From NCBI GenBank assembly GCA_009733715.1, contig WMKJ01000022.1, positions 62,001 through 126,000 of the forward strand: a DNA stretch of 64,000 nucleotides. Reading direction: 5' to 3'. The DNA is from Herpomyces periplanetae (lineage: Eukaryota > Ascomycota > Laboulbeniomycetes > Herpomycetales > Herpomycetaceae). Below the pieces are notes generated by a model that had not been told where the DNA came from, made no database searches, and worked only from the letters and a program-made list of their open reading frames with translations. This document shows positions 23,301 to 34,720 of the stretch, piece by piece. The number at the start of each line of letters is the position of its first letter. Within the stretch, counting starts at the first letter, position 1. The position numbers and the translations under genes were made by a program.

Positions 23301-24004
23301 ACAACATTCTTAAAAGAACGGCTCTTTGACTCGTATATTGATAAAACGCCTTCAGCGAGTAGTTTGCTGGATAGTGGATTTTTTGGAAATGCAGGAGGTG
23401 TTGATCGAGAGGTGTACAGGGCAGAAGAGTTGGTGCGGGATGCGTGTAATGTAGTAATAACCAAGCAACAGCTCGAAACGTATGCTGAAGAATGGCATGA
23501 GAAGGATACAGAGCGGAAGGAGAAGGAGGCTGAACTAGATGGCTTGCGCAGTCAAGTTTCGCTGCAATCAACGCAGATTCGACAACTTGAGGAACGAGTG
23601 GAAACAAGTGATCGAGAACACGTTGAAGCAGCATCGCAACTTGTGCGTCTTCAGGTTGACCATGCTAAGCTATTGGACACCAATGAAGCATTGCAATGTA
23701 AAGTGGAAGAGTTGCAAAAAGTGGTAGATTCACATGATGTGCAAATGGAACGGAACTTTAAGGAAGAATTGGACGCGGTGTTGGCACGAAATACAGACGT
23801 TTACAATGAAAATCATCAACTCCAAGAGCAGTTAAGGGAGATGGAACGGGAGTTGGTAGAGTCGAAAATGAAGTGGGCGCAGGTAAGATTATTTGAGGTG
23901 GGGACGTAGAATGGGAGCTAACGTTTAAACGATAGGTTAATACGGAATATGAAAGTCTAAAGCAAAAGTGGAATAGCATTTTGAACATTGTAGAATCATC
24001 ATGA
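20302..24004 (+). CDS. GYP5: Gyp5-like TBC-domain Rab GTPase-activating protein, 4 exons
   Basis: TBC proteins speed GTP hydrolysis by Rab GTPases; Gyp5 relatives act on Ypt1/Sec4-type Rabs in secretion. Exons are 20302-21068, 21128-21447, 21544-23882 and 23936-24004, giving 1164 aa, all joins in phase. The first 600 residues are Ser/Thr/Pro-rich and look disordered. The TBC domain (about 638-961) starts with IARGIPGPIRGVVWQVLADV. It has the arginine-finger region KTIRRDLGQRTSF, LQDGLFGVCKAYSLYD, the glutamine-finger motif GYAQGMNFLAMPLLFNM and KFGIALMQKNREKL. A Ser/Gly-rich insert of roughly 85 residues (about 671-758) splits the start of the domain from the arginine finger. The last 150 residues form a coiled coil that runs into the 69-nt final exon. 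Gyp5 is the closest family by the domain and coiled-coil order; exact orthology is not tested. Confidence 0.9.
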
Positions 24005-25355
24005 AACAGTCCTGGATATTAGCGAAGAAGTTTTTGGAATTATTACAAATTTTGTATTTACGCGGGGGAGTCACAAGGTGAGGGCAAGACTGTGAAATAG
24101 GAAAGAATATATGTTGTAAAGAACTAGTGTTTATTATGTCTGGGACCAAAAGCTTGAAATTAAGAAGTATGATGTTTATGGAAGGGTGGATGGTAGTATA
24201 TTGAGGAGCGGGAGATCGAAGAGTGTGATCGCCAGCTGAATCGGTGAGGGCAGGGGAAGGGGGGGAACCGGGGGTGGTGAAGTTAAGTCGGGGCGCAGTA
24301 CGCGAGGAAGGGATGCGACTGACGGGGTTCCACGATGCCAATGGGGACGCCGTAGGAAGTGTGCGCTGTATGTAGCGCCCCGTTTAATATTTATCTGGCT
24401 ATCAGGACACACGAGTGTACACTTAGCCGGGAAAATCTGAATACTTATCCAAGATGGCGATATGGGCGGGCGAAGGAAAGGTTGGGAAGTTAACGGGAAA
24501 CGTTGACGGGCAAATGCTAAGCCGTCTAAGGTACAATAACCTGGAAAAAGCGTACATGAAGGCGGACCAAAGCCACAAGTAAAACTGAAGAAATATATCA
24601 AGTACACGGGAGAAAATGTTTGACTATTGAGGCGTAGAACAAGAGTGCAAAGTAAAGCAAGCAGGCAAGAGGGTTAGAAGTGTACATGGCCATAACGACC
24701 GCAGGAAGTGATGGAATGCCCTAAAGCATTAAAGATTTGCGCGGAGCGTTAACGACAATAGGACACGGGATGAAATGGGGACAGTTTGGCGAGCTGGGTG
24801 TCGTGAAGGAAGAGGGGGGAGAAGGAAGTGTAGAAAGGTAACATTAAGGATGAAGTAGAGGTAAAAAGGGCACGCGTGAGTAGAAGCAACGGGGACTCTG
24901 GTAGATTGGCCTTGTAAAAGTCGCCCCGAGCTGGGGAATGGTTGGCGGAGGCACACTACTGGAACTATGCAAACAGAAATGGGTTAGCGGATGAACGCAC
25001 GAGAGAATCAGATTCAAGGGGTACGTGACGAAGAGATTGACGGGGGGCGGATGACAACCAGTTGATGGGGATGTATACTGACGAGACAGGAGTAGAGCGA
25101 TATTATGATGATTGGAATGTGGAGTTCCATCTGGCGGAGCGAGCGGGAGCGAAGTAGAATAAGTGTTCTGGGGGACTAATGGGTTTGCGATGTGAGCAGA
25201 GGAAGTGGGCGAGGCGACAGAAGCCGGATGGCCATGTCTTCGAATTCGAACGTTTGGCTAAAGGGAAATCGGGTAACAGGGAGTGGGAGAGTCGTGAAGC
25301 GGAAGGGCGCATTGATTTGGGAGCTAAGGCCTAAGCGTCGAGTCCGGGAGCAAAA
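24005..25355. other. Convergent intergenic 1.35 kb, purine-rich
   Basis: This is the gap between the 3' ends of the GAP gene (+) and the FAR1-like gene (-). The + strand is G/A-rich with runs of G near 24250-24280. Open frames on the minus strand here are low-complexity and match nothing I recognise. No RNA gene was recognised. Confidence 0.5.
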
Positions 25356-28300
25356 TTAATCGCGCGGACTGGAGGCTTTCAATTCATTGTAAGCGGAAGT
25401 ATCCGCATCACCATTCGAGTTCCCAATAACGGGGCGAGCCCATATTTGCTCGAGCTTTGAGCGCAGCGTAAAGGCGCGTTGACTGCGAATAACACAAATG
25501 GCCTGGAAAACGGCTTTTCGAGCATCTCTCTCGAAGACAAGTGGGTGCAGAATCCACTCCAGAGCGCATTCAACTTCGGTGCGTAGAGCAAAAATTATAT
25601 CGCGGTTCAAAACTCCATCGAGAGATGCAGCTACGGCGTGAGCGTGGGATCGCAATACGCCAGAGCTCTTGTTAGCGGCATCATCACCATTAATACTGGG
25701 CGCAGCACCGTTAACTCTAACGTCGGAATTATGGACAGAGTTACAGCCCAAGCTGGCGCGTCCACTGTCAAGTTTATCGGGATAGAATTCATTAAGCACA
25801 GTCTGCATTCCGCTCAGTAGCCATGATGCCATTTCGTGCTGGCCTTTGGTGACCAATTTTAAGGCTTTCCAAAGAGTGTCGGCCGTTAACAGCTCAATTC
25901 TACGTTGTAATACGGCGGGTTGCATCAACGTCCGTTTGACACACACTTCCGGAGGTTTGTCTTGCGTCGTTATCACCGACTCCTCCGTTGCGTTGTTATT
26001 ATTCTCGCTATCCTTCTTAACAGCTTCTTCACTTGTATCCTGGCCTGGTGCATCACTCGACTTTGCATCCGTGCGGACAGGGGGATCGTGAGAATTCGCG
26101 TCCCCGTCGGTGATGGCTATGGTCAGCAAAGTGGGACGAGTTCGCTGTTTACCATGTCCTTTTCTTGATACACCGTTATAAACAACCTCAGCCTGTAATA
26201 GAGGTATTTCATTGCCCAGAGCAAAACCATCCCCATCCTCCTGTTCAGTTAATCCACTTAGCTCTTGTAATTCCGACACCAATAATCCCCAGGATGACGA
26301 TTCCGATTCACAAGAAGCAGTATGTTTGGCGGAAACTCGATCGGCCAAATTGACATGCAATTGGACTAAAATATCACGCTTTTCACCAAACCATAAATTT
26401 CCCAAATCGATTTCACCCCAGCGACCATCTTTTTTACATATTAACGTTTCACCTTCCCCGAGAATCCTATCGAATTGCACAGGTGATGCATCCGGCACTC
26501 GAAGGCATAACCGAGCATCAAGATGTGACGTTGCTTTAACTGTTCGAATACACCCCGCTAAACAATCCGGTAGCATCATCCAATCATTAATGTACGTGTA
26601 GCTACCCTTGCTCTGGCCTCCTAGTTCCATTAATGTGTTTGGGATGTGAGCCAACCCCAGCCCAAACGTGTGAATTGCAACATGTTCTTCGTTTGCCCAA
26701 CTGGTCACCGTATTTAAATAATCTGTATCGACGGTCGGTGAATCGGATATAACAAGCAAAACCGAGATATCTCCCCTGGTACTGCGTTGATCTAATAGAT
26801 CTAATGCACCCCGTACTCCCTCTACTACATCACCTAGCACACCTTTGGGACTCATTGGCCGCAAAGATTCCAAGACGGTATTCCATCCATCCCATTCACC
26901 TCCAACTAATCGTACCACTGAATTACTCTCTCTACTTCCTCCAAACCCTACCAAGCCCATTCTATCCCTATCACCCAGAATTCGCGTAATTCTTCGTAAT
27001 GTATCACATAACACCGTTAACTTTAAGCCTTGCATCGATGATAATAGGGGCACGACTACCACTACGTCCAATGATGTACCGGGAAACTCAGAATCGCCGT
27101 TTCGCTCCATCACACCTCTCACTGACAATGCTTGCGAATTTTGTCCTTGATTTACCAACTCCACACCATCTGCCACACCCGCTGGCGAAGCAATTGATCC
27201 ACATTCTTCGATTGACCCATTTTCATGCGCTGTGGTAGTTTCAAGTTTTCCGTTAACCTCTTGATCATTATCTCCATTACCCTTCGGCTTTAAAGTTGGT
27301 GATTTCATTAAATTTAAAAGTTCATTTCTCCACTGTGCCATTTTCGCAAAACTTGAAAATTTCATGTGAAATGTAGGAAGTTCCTCTACACATAGCACTA
27401 AGGTTAACACAGGCTCATCATTTTCTAGGCATAAGTGTTAGAATTAGCATCACCTAAGTTTGATAGTTTGCATAAATAAATTAACTTAACCAACCTTGGG
27501 AAATGTTAACACCCTTCACGTGCCGACGCAGAATTGACCCTTTAAGTGTACATCCTACACCAGTCATGGATTTCCCGTCAGCGGAAACTCCGCTCACCGT
27601 TGTGTCGGTAACTTGGGTAGGTCTCGATGACGAGGTACTCGAACGTCGCTCTCGTACGCAAATTAACATCTCTGTAAACAGGTAACATTCCAAATTTTGC
27701 CAGGTATGCTGATTCTTGCCTACACGAACCTTGTCATACAAGCGAAGCTGTCCGAATCGATAAAAATCTAGTCCATGCCAATTATCCACTCGTTTTATTA
27801 ATTGTTTTGTTATAGCATCACCGTTTTCTAATGCTAGTGCTGAAGGACCGGATTCGCCATTTTTTGATATGTCTATATCGGATCGTTGCTGTTCGATATT
27901 TGGTCCATTCTCACTGGGTTCCACAGGCTCGGCTGATGAGTAAATGCTAGCATTTTCGTTAATCCTGCTGTGCGCTTCCTTCAATTTAGGCACTTCCACC
28001 GTTACCAAGCATGTAATGGTGTGTTGAGTTTGTTGTTTATTGATCGTTAAATACTCGCTTTGTAGAGATACCGAGGGCGGTGGAGGCAGTGGATGTAAGC
28101 ACTCGCATCGCGCAACATTATGTACAGTGGATGACGTCACGTCTGAGCCGTGATACTCTGAATCGTTTCGTTTATTATATCGACTACCTTCAGATATTTC
28201 TGGTAACATGCCATTAGTGACAACACTACCATTTCGTGTTACTGATTGACAATAATCTAGCTGTGGTGTAGTAGAATGTGATTTTCCACGCGTTAAGCTG

Positions 28301-28800
28301 TACCCTGACTCGCGTCGCGACCCATGTAAACTGATTGTACTTTCTGCATCTCCAGTAGGGCGGGAGGACCAAGGCTCGCTGGCCGAAGTTGCCAAATTAT
28401 TCGTTATTGAGGCAACAGGGCTATCATTTTTTTGGTTATTACGCAGGAGAGTGGTGAATTTTTCTGGTAAATGGTAACACGAATTAGATATAGGAAGCGA
28501 TATTTGGGTACACAATGAGTGTATTAGTGAGAGGTAATACATACCGAGATTGGTAACACTGCCATTTCGATTGGCGTCTAAACGGAAAGGAGTGTCACAC
28601 GCAGGACATTCTTGAGCTTCATAGTCACGAATGTATTCGTATAGACAAGCTTCATGAGTGACATGACCGCAGTATAGTTGCAGAACTCGTTCACCACGCA
28701 ATTTCAGCTGGGGTGGTTCTTCACAGATAACGCAGGCAGAGCCGACAATAGTCCTATCACGTCGGGGTCTCGTTCGTTCATTATTCAAGACATTGGACAT
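25356..28800 (-). CDS. FAR1: Far1/Ste5-like RING-PH-VWA signalling scaffold, 3 exons
   Basis: Far1/Ste5 family proteins link G-beta-gamma, Cdc42 regulators and the mating or fusion MAP-kinase cascade at the cell cortex. Exons (high to low): 28800-28545, 28463-27495 and 27424-25356, giving 1097 aa. The RING-type finger (about 23-75) has CVICEE, the CGHVTHEAC core and CPACDTPF. A PH-like domain (about 305-440) includes YRFGQLRLYDKVRV and ends AKMAQWRNELLNLM across an intron. A von Willebrand A domain (about 525-710) includes DVVVVVPLLSSMQGLKL and LLVISDSPTVD. The MIDAS DxSxS signature is not preserved (VPLLSS instead), so metal binding is doubtful, as in Ste5-type VWA domains. The 81-nt first intron is stop-free and in frame; reading through it would give 1124 aa. 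The RING-PH-VWA order supports the call well. Confidence 0.87.
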
Positions 28801-30742
28801 TGCTCGAGAGGATGAGGCCAGTACAAGTCACCATGAAAAGTATTCAACGTTTCGCAAGCTACCGTTGACCGACAAAAACTTAACGTAACAGTGTGAGTAA
28901 TAATAAAAATTGGACATGCAAGTTAACTTGCCAGTAATTAAGTTAAAAGTTAATTTGGAGGTAGGGAGAGGGAGTGCGTATATAAAGGCTTAAACGAAGA
29001 TAGGAGTAAGTTCTGAAGAACGGGTAAAAGGTAAGTAGACGCGTGTGATATCATTAAACAATAAGGCAGTAGTAAAGCTAATGTTAAGGTGAAATGTAAG
29101 TAGCGAATAAGGAAAGGTAAATTGAACAGGACTGACGATCAAAAGTGAAATGATGGAACAGTAGCGTAGTAGTTAACTATTTTGTGTGAACTTTCTTTGA
29201 ACCGATTAACAATTAAGTGTAAGTGAGAAAGGGTAGACGAGTAGTAAATTGGTTAAATTTAACGTGAAAGAGTGAGACCAAAAGAAAAATTGAGGCTGAA
29301 TAGAGAAATTCCAAAATCAGTACCACTATATAACCATCTAACGAACATCTAAAGAGAAAATAGATCACAAAACACACGAGAAGTCCAAAGCTTCATCCGT
29401 GTGCAACTTATATCGTGAAAAACTCTCCCGCAAGCGAGCAAAATCGCCCAAACCGCCGGGGCTGGGTCACGTGGGCTCGGAGAATTGGCGGGCCGCGCGG
29501 GGCCTGGGGCAGGACACGTGACGCGCGGGCAGTTTGGGAAAAATGGATTTTTGGATTAAATTTGGAGTGGAGATGATGGGTTTGTCGAACGCGCATCCAC
29601 ATCTTACTTGATGGAATGGGGTTCATTAGCCAGTGCTTATCTGGATTATCAAGTATTTTTAGACTGCTGTCATGAACATATTTTTTTGGCTTAATTTTTG
29701 GGGAAAAGAGCGCGCGCATATACGGGAACTTTACCAAATGTATTGCAACTTCGTGATGTTGACTTGGTTTGGGGTGACAGTCTAAGTGTTTTTATTTATC
29801 AGGAACGAATTATACTCTACCAATATACCCTGGCTATTCCCCTTTATTCAATTGGATCTAGCTTCGAATCAGATTATTTCACAGGTACCATGGATTTCCC
29901 TTGTTTACACCAAAACTTCGTAAACTCTACACAAAATTTTCATTTTAATACATCAAATCAGTTCTATTGAATAATTAACTTCTTCACCCGTATGCCTATG
30001 CTCATAATCGTGTTGCAAACTTAACGATCATCATTCCATAATTAATTTGTTGTTTAAATTTCCATCTAGTCTGCGCGCTAATGTGCCAACGTACGCTTAA
30101 TTACTATCAACCGCACGCTCAATTATACAGCCGTTAATAGAATTTTAGCCATTGCTCATCCGAATATCTAACCAACAATAGTGTTAGATAATAAAATAAT
30201 ATGATTGCATGGGGGCGAATTCGCTCTTGGGGATACTCAAATCAACCCGCAAACAGTTGGACTCGTACGCTAAGTTCATTCTCCTTACCCTTTCTTTGAT
30301 ATACGGAATTGCGCTATTTTTTCTCATAAAACATACATACACCTTCCTTGTTCACGGCAACAAATGATGCGGAACCGGACAATCCATTACTTATCCGTAT
30401 AGATTACCGTTCAATACGCCGTATATTATCCTATAGAGCAGTGTGCTTAATGCTTAATGGATCTCAAGCAAAAACTCAACCAAAAGGAGTTAAAGGTATA
30501 ACGGCCTGTCGCATTATTCAACATCTGTAATCCTTGCCCGAGCGGAGTATGGAGTCGGTGAATGGGAGAACGAGCGTGTATATTTTACTACCCAGGCAAT
30601 GAAATTTAATGCGTTAACACCATCAGATTGTCTTGATTTTTAGTGCAACAGTATCACATGTTACGTAGGACTAACGTAGCGAGATTCAGTTAATACGTAA
30701 TGACCAGTTTTCTATGGTATCGTGATGAAGGGGGTAATCCGA
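28801..30742. other. Intergenic 1.9 kb between two minus-strand genes
   Basis: The + strand is purine-rich from 28801 to about 29400, consistent with the sense-strand pyrimidine-rich leader of the minus-strand FAR1-like gene. A GC-rich block with two CACGTG sites follows. Beyond about 29700 there are only short open frames (for example 30348-30530) with no recognised product. No tRNA-like sequence was found. Confidence 0.5.
29465..29535. promoter_or_regulatory. GC-rich block with paired CACGTG
   Basis: CACGTG occurs at 29468-29473 and again at 29515-29520, 47 bp apart start to start, enclosing a G/C-rich segment (GGCGGGCCGCGCGGGGCC). It lies about 670 bp upstream of the FAR1-like start codon. 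It looks like a promoter or nucleosome-depleted region; which transcript it serves is not visible. Confidence 0.5.
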
Positions 30743-31495
30743 CTACGCACCGAACAGCACGTACTTTAGCTCACTCAGGTTTCGTAAATCAACCGGACTT
30801 AACATTGTCGGAATAAGAAAGTAAACACTTGGGGCCGTTAGTAGTGGTACTAAATAGGGTAAATTAAGGTAAAGTCGGGTTGTGATAGTCAGTAGTGCTG
30901 TGTGATCGGCAAACTGGGGACCGGAGAAAGTGTTTAAAGGAATATTTCTAGAGAGGGGATTGAAGTTCATTGCGTAAACAACCAAGATTAGAACGGTACA
31001 GATTGTAGCATTTGACCACTTTAGAATTGGTGAAGCAAAAAATTTGTAGAAATCGGGTGTAATATACTTTCCCAGCTCAGCCTGGTTGGGAGGCTGTTTG
31101 AAAGATGAGAGACTGATATTAACACAATCATTAATGGGATCACTGGTTTGAGAGTTTTGTCTTTGTAAGATATGCGCGATGAGTTGCCGTGTCGCAAGGC
31201 ACTGGTAAATAAGTTGCAAAGTGGATAGAACAAGGGAGGAATTAATGAGCGATAGTAGAATAAAATCGGAAAAACGATGACGGGGTAATGCCAGAAAAGT
31301 TAATGAGATAATAATGAGAAAAGATGGCGGTAAAAAACAAAGAATGAAGGAAGCACGAGAGCTTAATTGAGCATCACCGAGTGCCATTCGTTGTATCAAC
31401 TGCGTCTGCTCTTCACTGCAATAATTGATGGAGGTGTCGGAAGGTTCAGGTAGGTCAATCCAACCGCTGTAACGTAGACGAAGATTTCTGCTCAT
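30743..31495 (-). CDS. Small multispanning membrane protein, unknown
   Basis: A 250-aa frame from the ATG at 31495. The N-terminal 45 residues are soluble (starting MSRNLRLRYSGWIDLPEPSD). About four hydrophobic segments follow: around FILCFLPPSFLIIISLTFLA, FILLSLINSSLVLSTLQLIY, ATICTVLILVVYAMNF and LPYLVPLLTAPSVYFLIP. I recognise no family. A GTACGT donor overlaps the last codons (after SELK); splicing to a TTAG acceptor near 30670 would replace the last residues with a short alternative end, so the C-terminus is uncertain. The upstream + strand is purine-rich, as expected for a minus-strand 5' leader here. Confidence 0.6.
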   Translation of the reverse strand: MSRNLRLRYSGWIDLPEPSDTSINYCSEEQTQLIQRMALGDAQLSSRASFILCFLPPSFLIIISLTFLALPRHRFSDFILLSLINSSLVLSTLQLIYQCLATRQLIAHILQRQNSQTSDPINDCVNISLSSFKQPPNQAELGKYITPDFYKFFASPILKWSNATICTVLILVVYAMNFNPLSRNIPLNTFSGPQFADHTALLTITTRLYLNLPYLVPLLTAPSVYFLIPTMLSPVDLRNLSELKYVLFGA

Positions 31496-32216
31496 GATGG
31501 ATGATGATGATGATACAACGATAACCAAGAGGAGCTAACACGGGCATGTCAATTGAATAAATTGTAAAAACAAATCATGTAATAAGTAAGGCTTACCGGG
31601 ACACTTAGTAGTAATGAATGAATGAATGGAGACGTTGGGGGTTATGGTGTGTAAAATGCCAACTTTAATTCAAGGAAAATGTAAGAGAGAAAAGTAGCCT
31701 TTAAGGCATATTACAATGCAAATGTAGTGTAATGTTTCATATACGTATTGATAAAGTTTCGGGCAAGATTCCGGAATTGTGGGATGGCATGAATGTTCTG
31801 AAGAGAGGGTAAAAAACGGGGGAAAGGGTAAGAGGTAACGTGTATCAACGGGGAATTAACCCGGTTGGAAGTTCATATTAACATGATTAAACGAGTTTAT
31901 AGAGTAAATTATAAGATATATAGAATTAATAGCTATTAGAGAATATTTTCATGTTGTAACTCAACATATAGTTAAACCGTTAAGCTCAGCTAATGATAAA
32001 TTAGATTTATACGTATGAATAACTCTAAGCGAAGTTTAATATAATAATAGATAAATACGGAAAAAAAAGGTAATGCCAAAGAAAATATTTACTAAAGAAA
32101 CTTCCCGATAATATTAAATTTTCAAGTAAAAAAATCCCGCGCCCTGAGAACCTGAATTATCGCGATGTCAAACTTGAAAATCGAAAAAGTCCGCACGGCC
32201 AATTTATTTTCCGGAA

Positions 32217-32230
32217 TGGTCACGTGACCA
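32217..32230. promoter_or_regulatory. 14-bp palindromic E-box TGGTCACGTGACCA
   Basis: A perfect 14-bp inverted repeat centred on CACGTG (32221-32226). The extended TCACGTGA core is the preferred form for Cbf1/USF-type bHLH proteins. It lies about 720 bp upstream of the minus-strand membrane-protein gene and 990 bp upstream of RPL43. Confidence 0.55.
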
Positions 32231-33030
32231 TAGTGGGAGGGTTTGGTTAGGGAGAGTTTGGGGGAAGAATGGGAGAAATGGGAGAATGGAGATGGCAGAA
32301 GGGTATACAGGTTTAGAGGCAAGGGAGAAAAGGATAGGATTTGTCACGGTAAAAATATAAAAGATAAGGGATGGGAGTAGAAATGAATTGGTTCGAGGGA
32401 GGTTTCGGTGATCGGACCAGAATTACACAGGTATGACATGGAATGGGTGTTTACGTTAAAAACTATGCAACGGCGATAACGTAGAGCGTTTTAGATTTGA
32501 TGTAGAGTAAGATGAAGTTATTAAGCCAGATAATAAGATGGGCAATGGAATCTTAAAGAACCGCGAATATGTTGATTATACAAGTTTAGAATGAGTGGAC
32601 CAAGTAAGCGGTCAAGATGGGTATATTACCGGTCAAAGCAAGGACTAGGATGACGATGACGTAGAAATGGATAAAGGTAGGGGTTAAATTGACGAATTAG
32701 CCAGGAAGAACAATGTCTTGAATTTGAAAAGTTAAGTTTTGGGGTTTGAATGATATAAGTTAAGTAAAGGTAAGTAAAATATTCGAAAAACTAGGATCAT
32801 AGGCCTAGAGTGCCAATCTTACAATAGGGAAAAGATCGGGATAAAATGGGAAATGTACTTAGATTCATGGAATAAGTTGAGACAAACCTCACGGACACTA
32901 AAAGGAATTGACCCACGATAACCAAGTTGAATTTAAAACGTAAAAACTTTCTTTATCCACGCCTGGTCCAACTCGCGCAAAACTTCCAAATAAGTTACGG
33001 ATCAACTAAATTCCGAGCTTACTAAGAGCT

Positions 33031-33036
33031 CACGTG
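33031..33036. promoter_or_regulatory. CACGTG upstream of RPL43
   Basis: CACGTG in the context GCTCACGTGGGG, 178 bp upstream of the RPL43 start codon. Cbf1-type factors act at ribosomal protein promoters in some yeasts, so a role in RPL43 expression is plausible but inferred. Confidence 0.45.
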
Positions 33037-33213
33037 GGGCCACACGAGAAAACGGATTTTGGCGAGGTGAAAAGCGAAATTTGGAGATGTCGGCTTGTCG
33101 AGGTTAGAGGGAATTGATTAAAAGAGGGATTTGGCGGATTGTTGGACGCGATTAAATATATTTGGCAAACGTGGGATTGGTGTTTAATTTTATGTGGGAT
33201 TACTGTGAACAAG

Positions 33214-33803
33214 ATGAGTAAACGAACTAAGAGTAAGTACACATTGTTTCATGTGTGTGTGGAAGTCGAGGTGTATTTCTGGTAATGTGAAATTTAACCA
33301 CGATGTTGTATTCTAGAGGTTGGCGTTACGGGAAAATATGGCACTCGGTAAGTAAAATTTTAAGGGTTTACCGAGCATCTCTGGGCAATATTGTTCAGGG
33401 TTAAGGGAAAACGTTCAAACTTATGATCCATTCGTTGACTGGCACATAATTCCGCGGGAAATATACACAAAAGTGACTATGAATTGCTGACTCCAACAAT
33501 TTAGTTATGGTGCGTCTCTACGAAAGCAGGTAAAGAAAATGGAAATATCGCAGCACGCTCGGTATCCATGCTCGTTTTGTGGCAAATGTTCAGTGAAGCG
33601 TAAAGCCGTGGGGATTTGGCATTGCCGATCTTGCAATAAATCAGTCGCGGGAGGTGCATGGACAGTATCGTAAGTAGTTTTGTGATGGAGATGATGGCTG
33701 TGAGTTTTTAATTAACGCAAGAACTAATACACGACTCAGAACCCCATCAGCAGTAGCGTTTCGGTCTACCATACGTCGGTTGCGTGAAATTGGTGAAGTT
33801 TAA
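33214..33803 (+). CDS. RPL43: 60S ribosomal protein L43 (eL43), 4 exons
   Basis: Structural protein of the large ribosomal subunit with a zinc ribbon. Exons are 33214-33232, 33317-33347, 33505-33669 and 33740-33803, giving 92 aa, the usual length in yeast. The first exon is 19 nt (MSKRTK plus one base). The second adds [10 protein letters not shown]. The third carries [19 protein letters not shown], the zinc cysteines C-S-F-C and C-R-S-C and the AGGAWTVS motif. The last encodes [20 protein letters not shown]. Donors are all GTAAGT. No single open frame shows the gene because the exons are short, so it is easily missed. Very secure by near-identity to the family throughout. Confidence 0.97.
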
Positions 33804-34720
33804 GGAAGCATATACAAAGCGTGCCATTTGTCAATGTGGTAGTTTAGAAGTGTAACAATTCAACGAATTTCATCTCATTAATTTAATCCAGTTTAAATCA
33901 TGGTGTGTGTGTGTGCACTACTTGGACTAAATGTTGATGGAGTAGAGAATCCCTTGACGACAAATTATTGACGCAGACGCAGATGCGCGCGCAAGTACGA
34001 GTGTGAGTTTAAGCGCTCATATGCAGATGCGTGTACGATCGTAAGCGACTGAAAGAACATTTGACTTTTTGGGTTAACATGGTTTTCAAAATGTACGAGA
34101 CAACGAGGTTACCACTTGAGAGCCGAACGACGGGACAAACGTGCGTGCGTGCGTGCGTGCATGCGTACATGCATGCAAGAGAGCGCGCGCGCGCGCGCAG
34201 AATTTCAGAGACATCCAAACTCAGAGCACATGGAATGATTCGTGGTTGGTAATTTGAGCAGATGGTAAAATAAGATTTTATCAAATGACAAGGCGGATCG
34301 CAAAAGCAAGAAAAAATGATAAGCGATTTTCGTTAATATTTATGCGAGAAAAAAGGTCGACTTCCGAACGAGGATTCCATTTAAACATTGCGTGGCCTAC
34401 CTACGATTGGATTCTGACATGCCGACTGGTTTCTCACGTTAACTTGTCCTATATGCTTATTTTTGCGATTGAAAGAACGGTTCCCGGCCCAGTTTAACGC
34501 ATGCGAAGGACGCAGATCCTTAGTTTGGACTAAGTGCTAGGTGTACGCACAAATCCTACGAAAATCACGATTTGGCGTACTCGTTAACTCGATATCGAAA
34601 TTTAGTAAAGATTATTTACGCTTATTCCCGGCGACTTACCATTCCCTTGACTATTTTGGTGATGGTTGGTTAACGGAGCCGATGCCCATGCTCTGCGGTA
34701 ACACTTGAACAATTTACATC
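33804..34720. other. Intergenic, RPL43 to SLC35F-like gene
   Basis: No gene was recognised. It contains an alternating purine-pyrimidine tract, listed separately, and otherwise unremarkable AT-leaning DNA. Confidence 0.5.
34141..34199. repeat. Alternating GTGC/GCATGC/GCGC tract
   Basis: About 59 bp composed mostly of alternating purine and pyrimidine: GTGC repeats, then ATGCGTACATGCATGC, then a pure GC run of 16 bases at about 34183-34198. Such tracts can adopt Z-DNA under negative supercoiling. Confidence 0.75.

Larger units (their letters stand above)
31496..33213. other. Divergent spacer of the membrane-protein and RPL43 genes
   Basis: No gene was recognised in 1.7 kb. The + strand is purine-rich over much of it. 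It contains two CACGTG sites, listed separately, the second close to RPL43. Confidence 0.5.

Noticed and set aside
30348-30530. 60-codon + strand frame with plausible amino-acid composition
   Set aside because: Short, no ATG in a good context, no family resemblance, and no splice partners I could place.
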